In this document: positions 26,346 through 26,406 of the stretch, one piece after another
How positions within the stretch are numbered: the first letter of the stretch is position 1
Layout of the letters: each line of letters starts with the position of its first letter
Origin: Coptodactyla brooksi
Taxonomy: Eukaryota; Arthropoda; Insecta; Coleoptera; Scarabaeidae
Length of the DNA stretch: 26,406 nucleotides
Direction: 5' to 3'
NCBI GenBank assembly: GCA_033557675.1
Contig: JAWQRM010000214.1
Location: 1 to 26,406 of the forward strand
Program-made: the position numbers and the translations under genes
The notes under the pieces: generated by a model
Seen by the model: the letters and a program-made list of their open reading frames with translations, nothing else
Databases searched by the model: none
What the model was told of the DNA's origin: nothing

Positions 26346-26406
26346 GTTTTTAATTGCTTTTTAAAGTATGCTTTCAGTGCATAAGGTATGTCTGTATGCA
26401 CAAGTG

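Noticed and set aside
1..26406. CRISPR array, bacterial operon, tRNA or rRNA genes
   Set aside because: No regularly spaced identical repeats, no ribosome-binding-site/ORF organisation, and no tRNA or rRNA signature seen; the content is eukaryotic transposable elements.

Overview
The window looks like a transposable-element graveyard from an animal genome, most likely an insect. It is AT-rich and has no recognisable host gene, tRNA, rRNA or bacterial signal. Almost all recognisable coding sequence is broken transposase or reverse-transcriptase sequence from families that co-occur in arthropod genomes: pogo/Tigger, piggyBac, Tc1/mariner, Ty3/gypsy, BEL/Pao, several non-LTR clades and several Penelope-like elements (PLEs). 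One non-LTR family ends in short TTAGG/CCTAA pentamers, the insect telomere unit. The species cannot be named from the sequence.

Layout. 1-2.1 kb: AT-rich, unassigned. 2.3-3.8 kb: degraded pogo-like transposase (minus). 4.2-5.9 kb: internally deleted APE-type non-LTR element (minus; endonuclease joined to RNase H). 6.2-7.8 kb: piggyBac-like element flanked by TTAA, with a PLE terminal repeat inside it. 7.8-8.5 kb: non-LTR RT fragment (minus) split by a small Tc1-like element. 9.0-9.4 kb: PLE repeat with a hammerhead core, a BEL/Pao scrap, and a 46-bp 3' end of the 4.2-kb non-LTR family. 9.6-10.2 kb: Tigger-derived non-autonomous element with near-perfect TIRs. 10.2-11.1 kb: two non-LTR fragments (minus). 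11.6-12.6 kb: unidentified ORF and a third PLE family. 14.1-16.8 kb: two small end-to-end elements and two copies of PLE family B, one cut by PLE family A. 17.1-17.5 kb: Tc1-like fragment. 18.0-19.1 kb: gypsy and PLE scraps. 19.3-20.7 kb: complete-length but broken Tc1-like element with TIRs, followed by a 20-bp minisatellite. 21.7-22.6 kb: second copy of the 4.2-kb non-LTR family. 22.65-24.4 kb: RTE/CFDP2-like non-LTR element lacking its RT core. 24.7-25.8 kb: PLE-A 3' end (minus) head-to-head with a different PLE RT (plus).

The most striking signal is a set of hammerhead-ribozyme-like sequences in the terminal repeats of PLE fragments. They are found in two families clearly and a third weakly. 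All are on the element sense strand, downstream of GIY-YIG-type C-termini where those survive. They share an unusual layout: CUGAUGA, one unpaired U, a 6-bp stem II, then GAAA with a very short stem III. Hammerheads in PLEs are known; these particular copies, and a perfect 37-nt palindrome made from one of them, merit a closer look. Nothing here works together as an operon or pathway; the relationships are insertion, nesting and decay.
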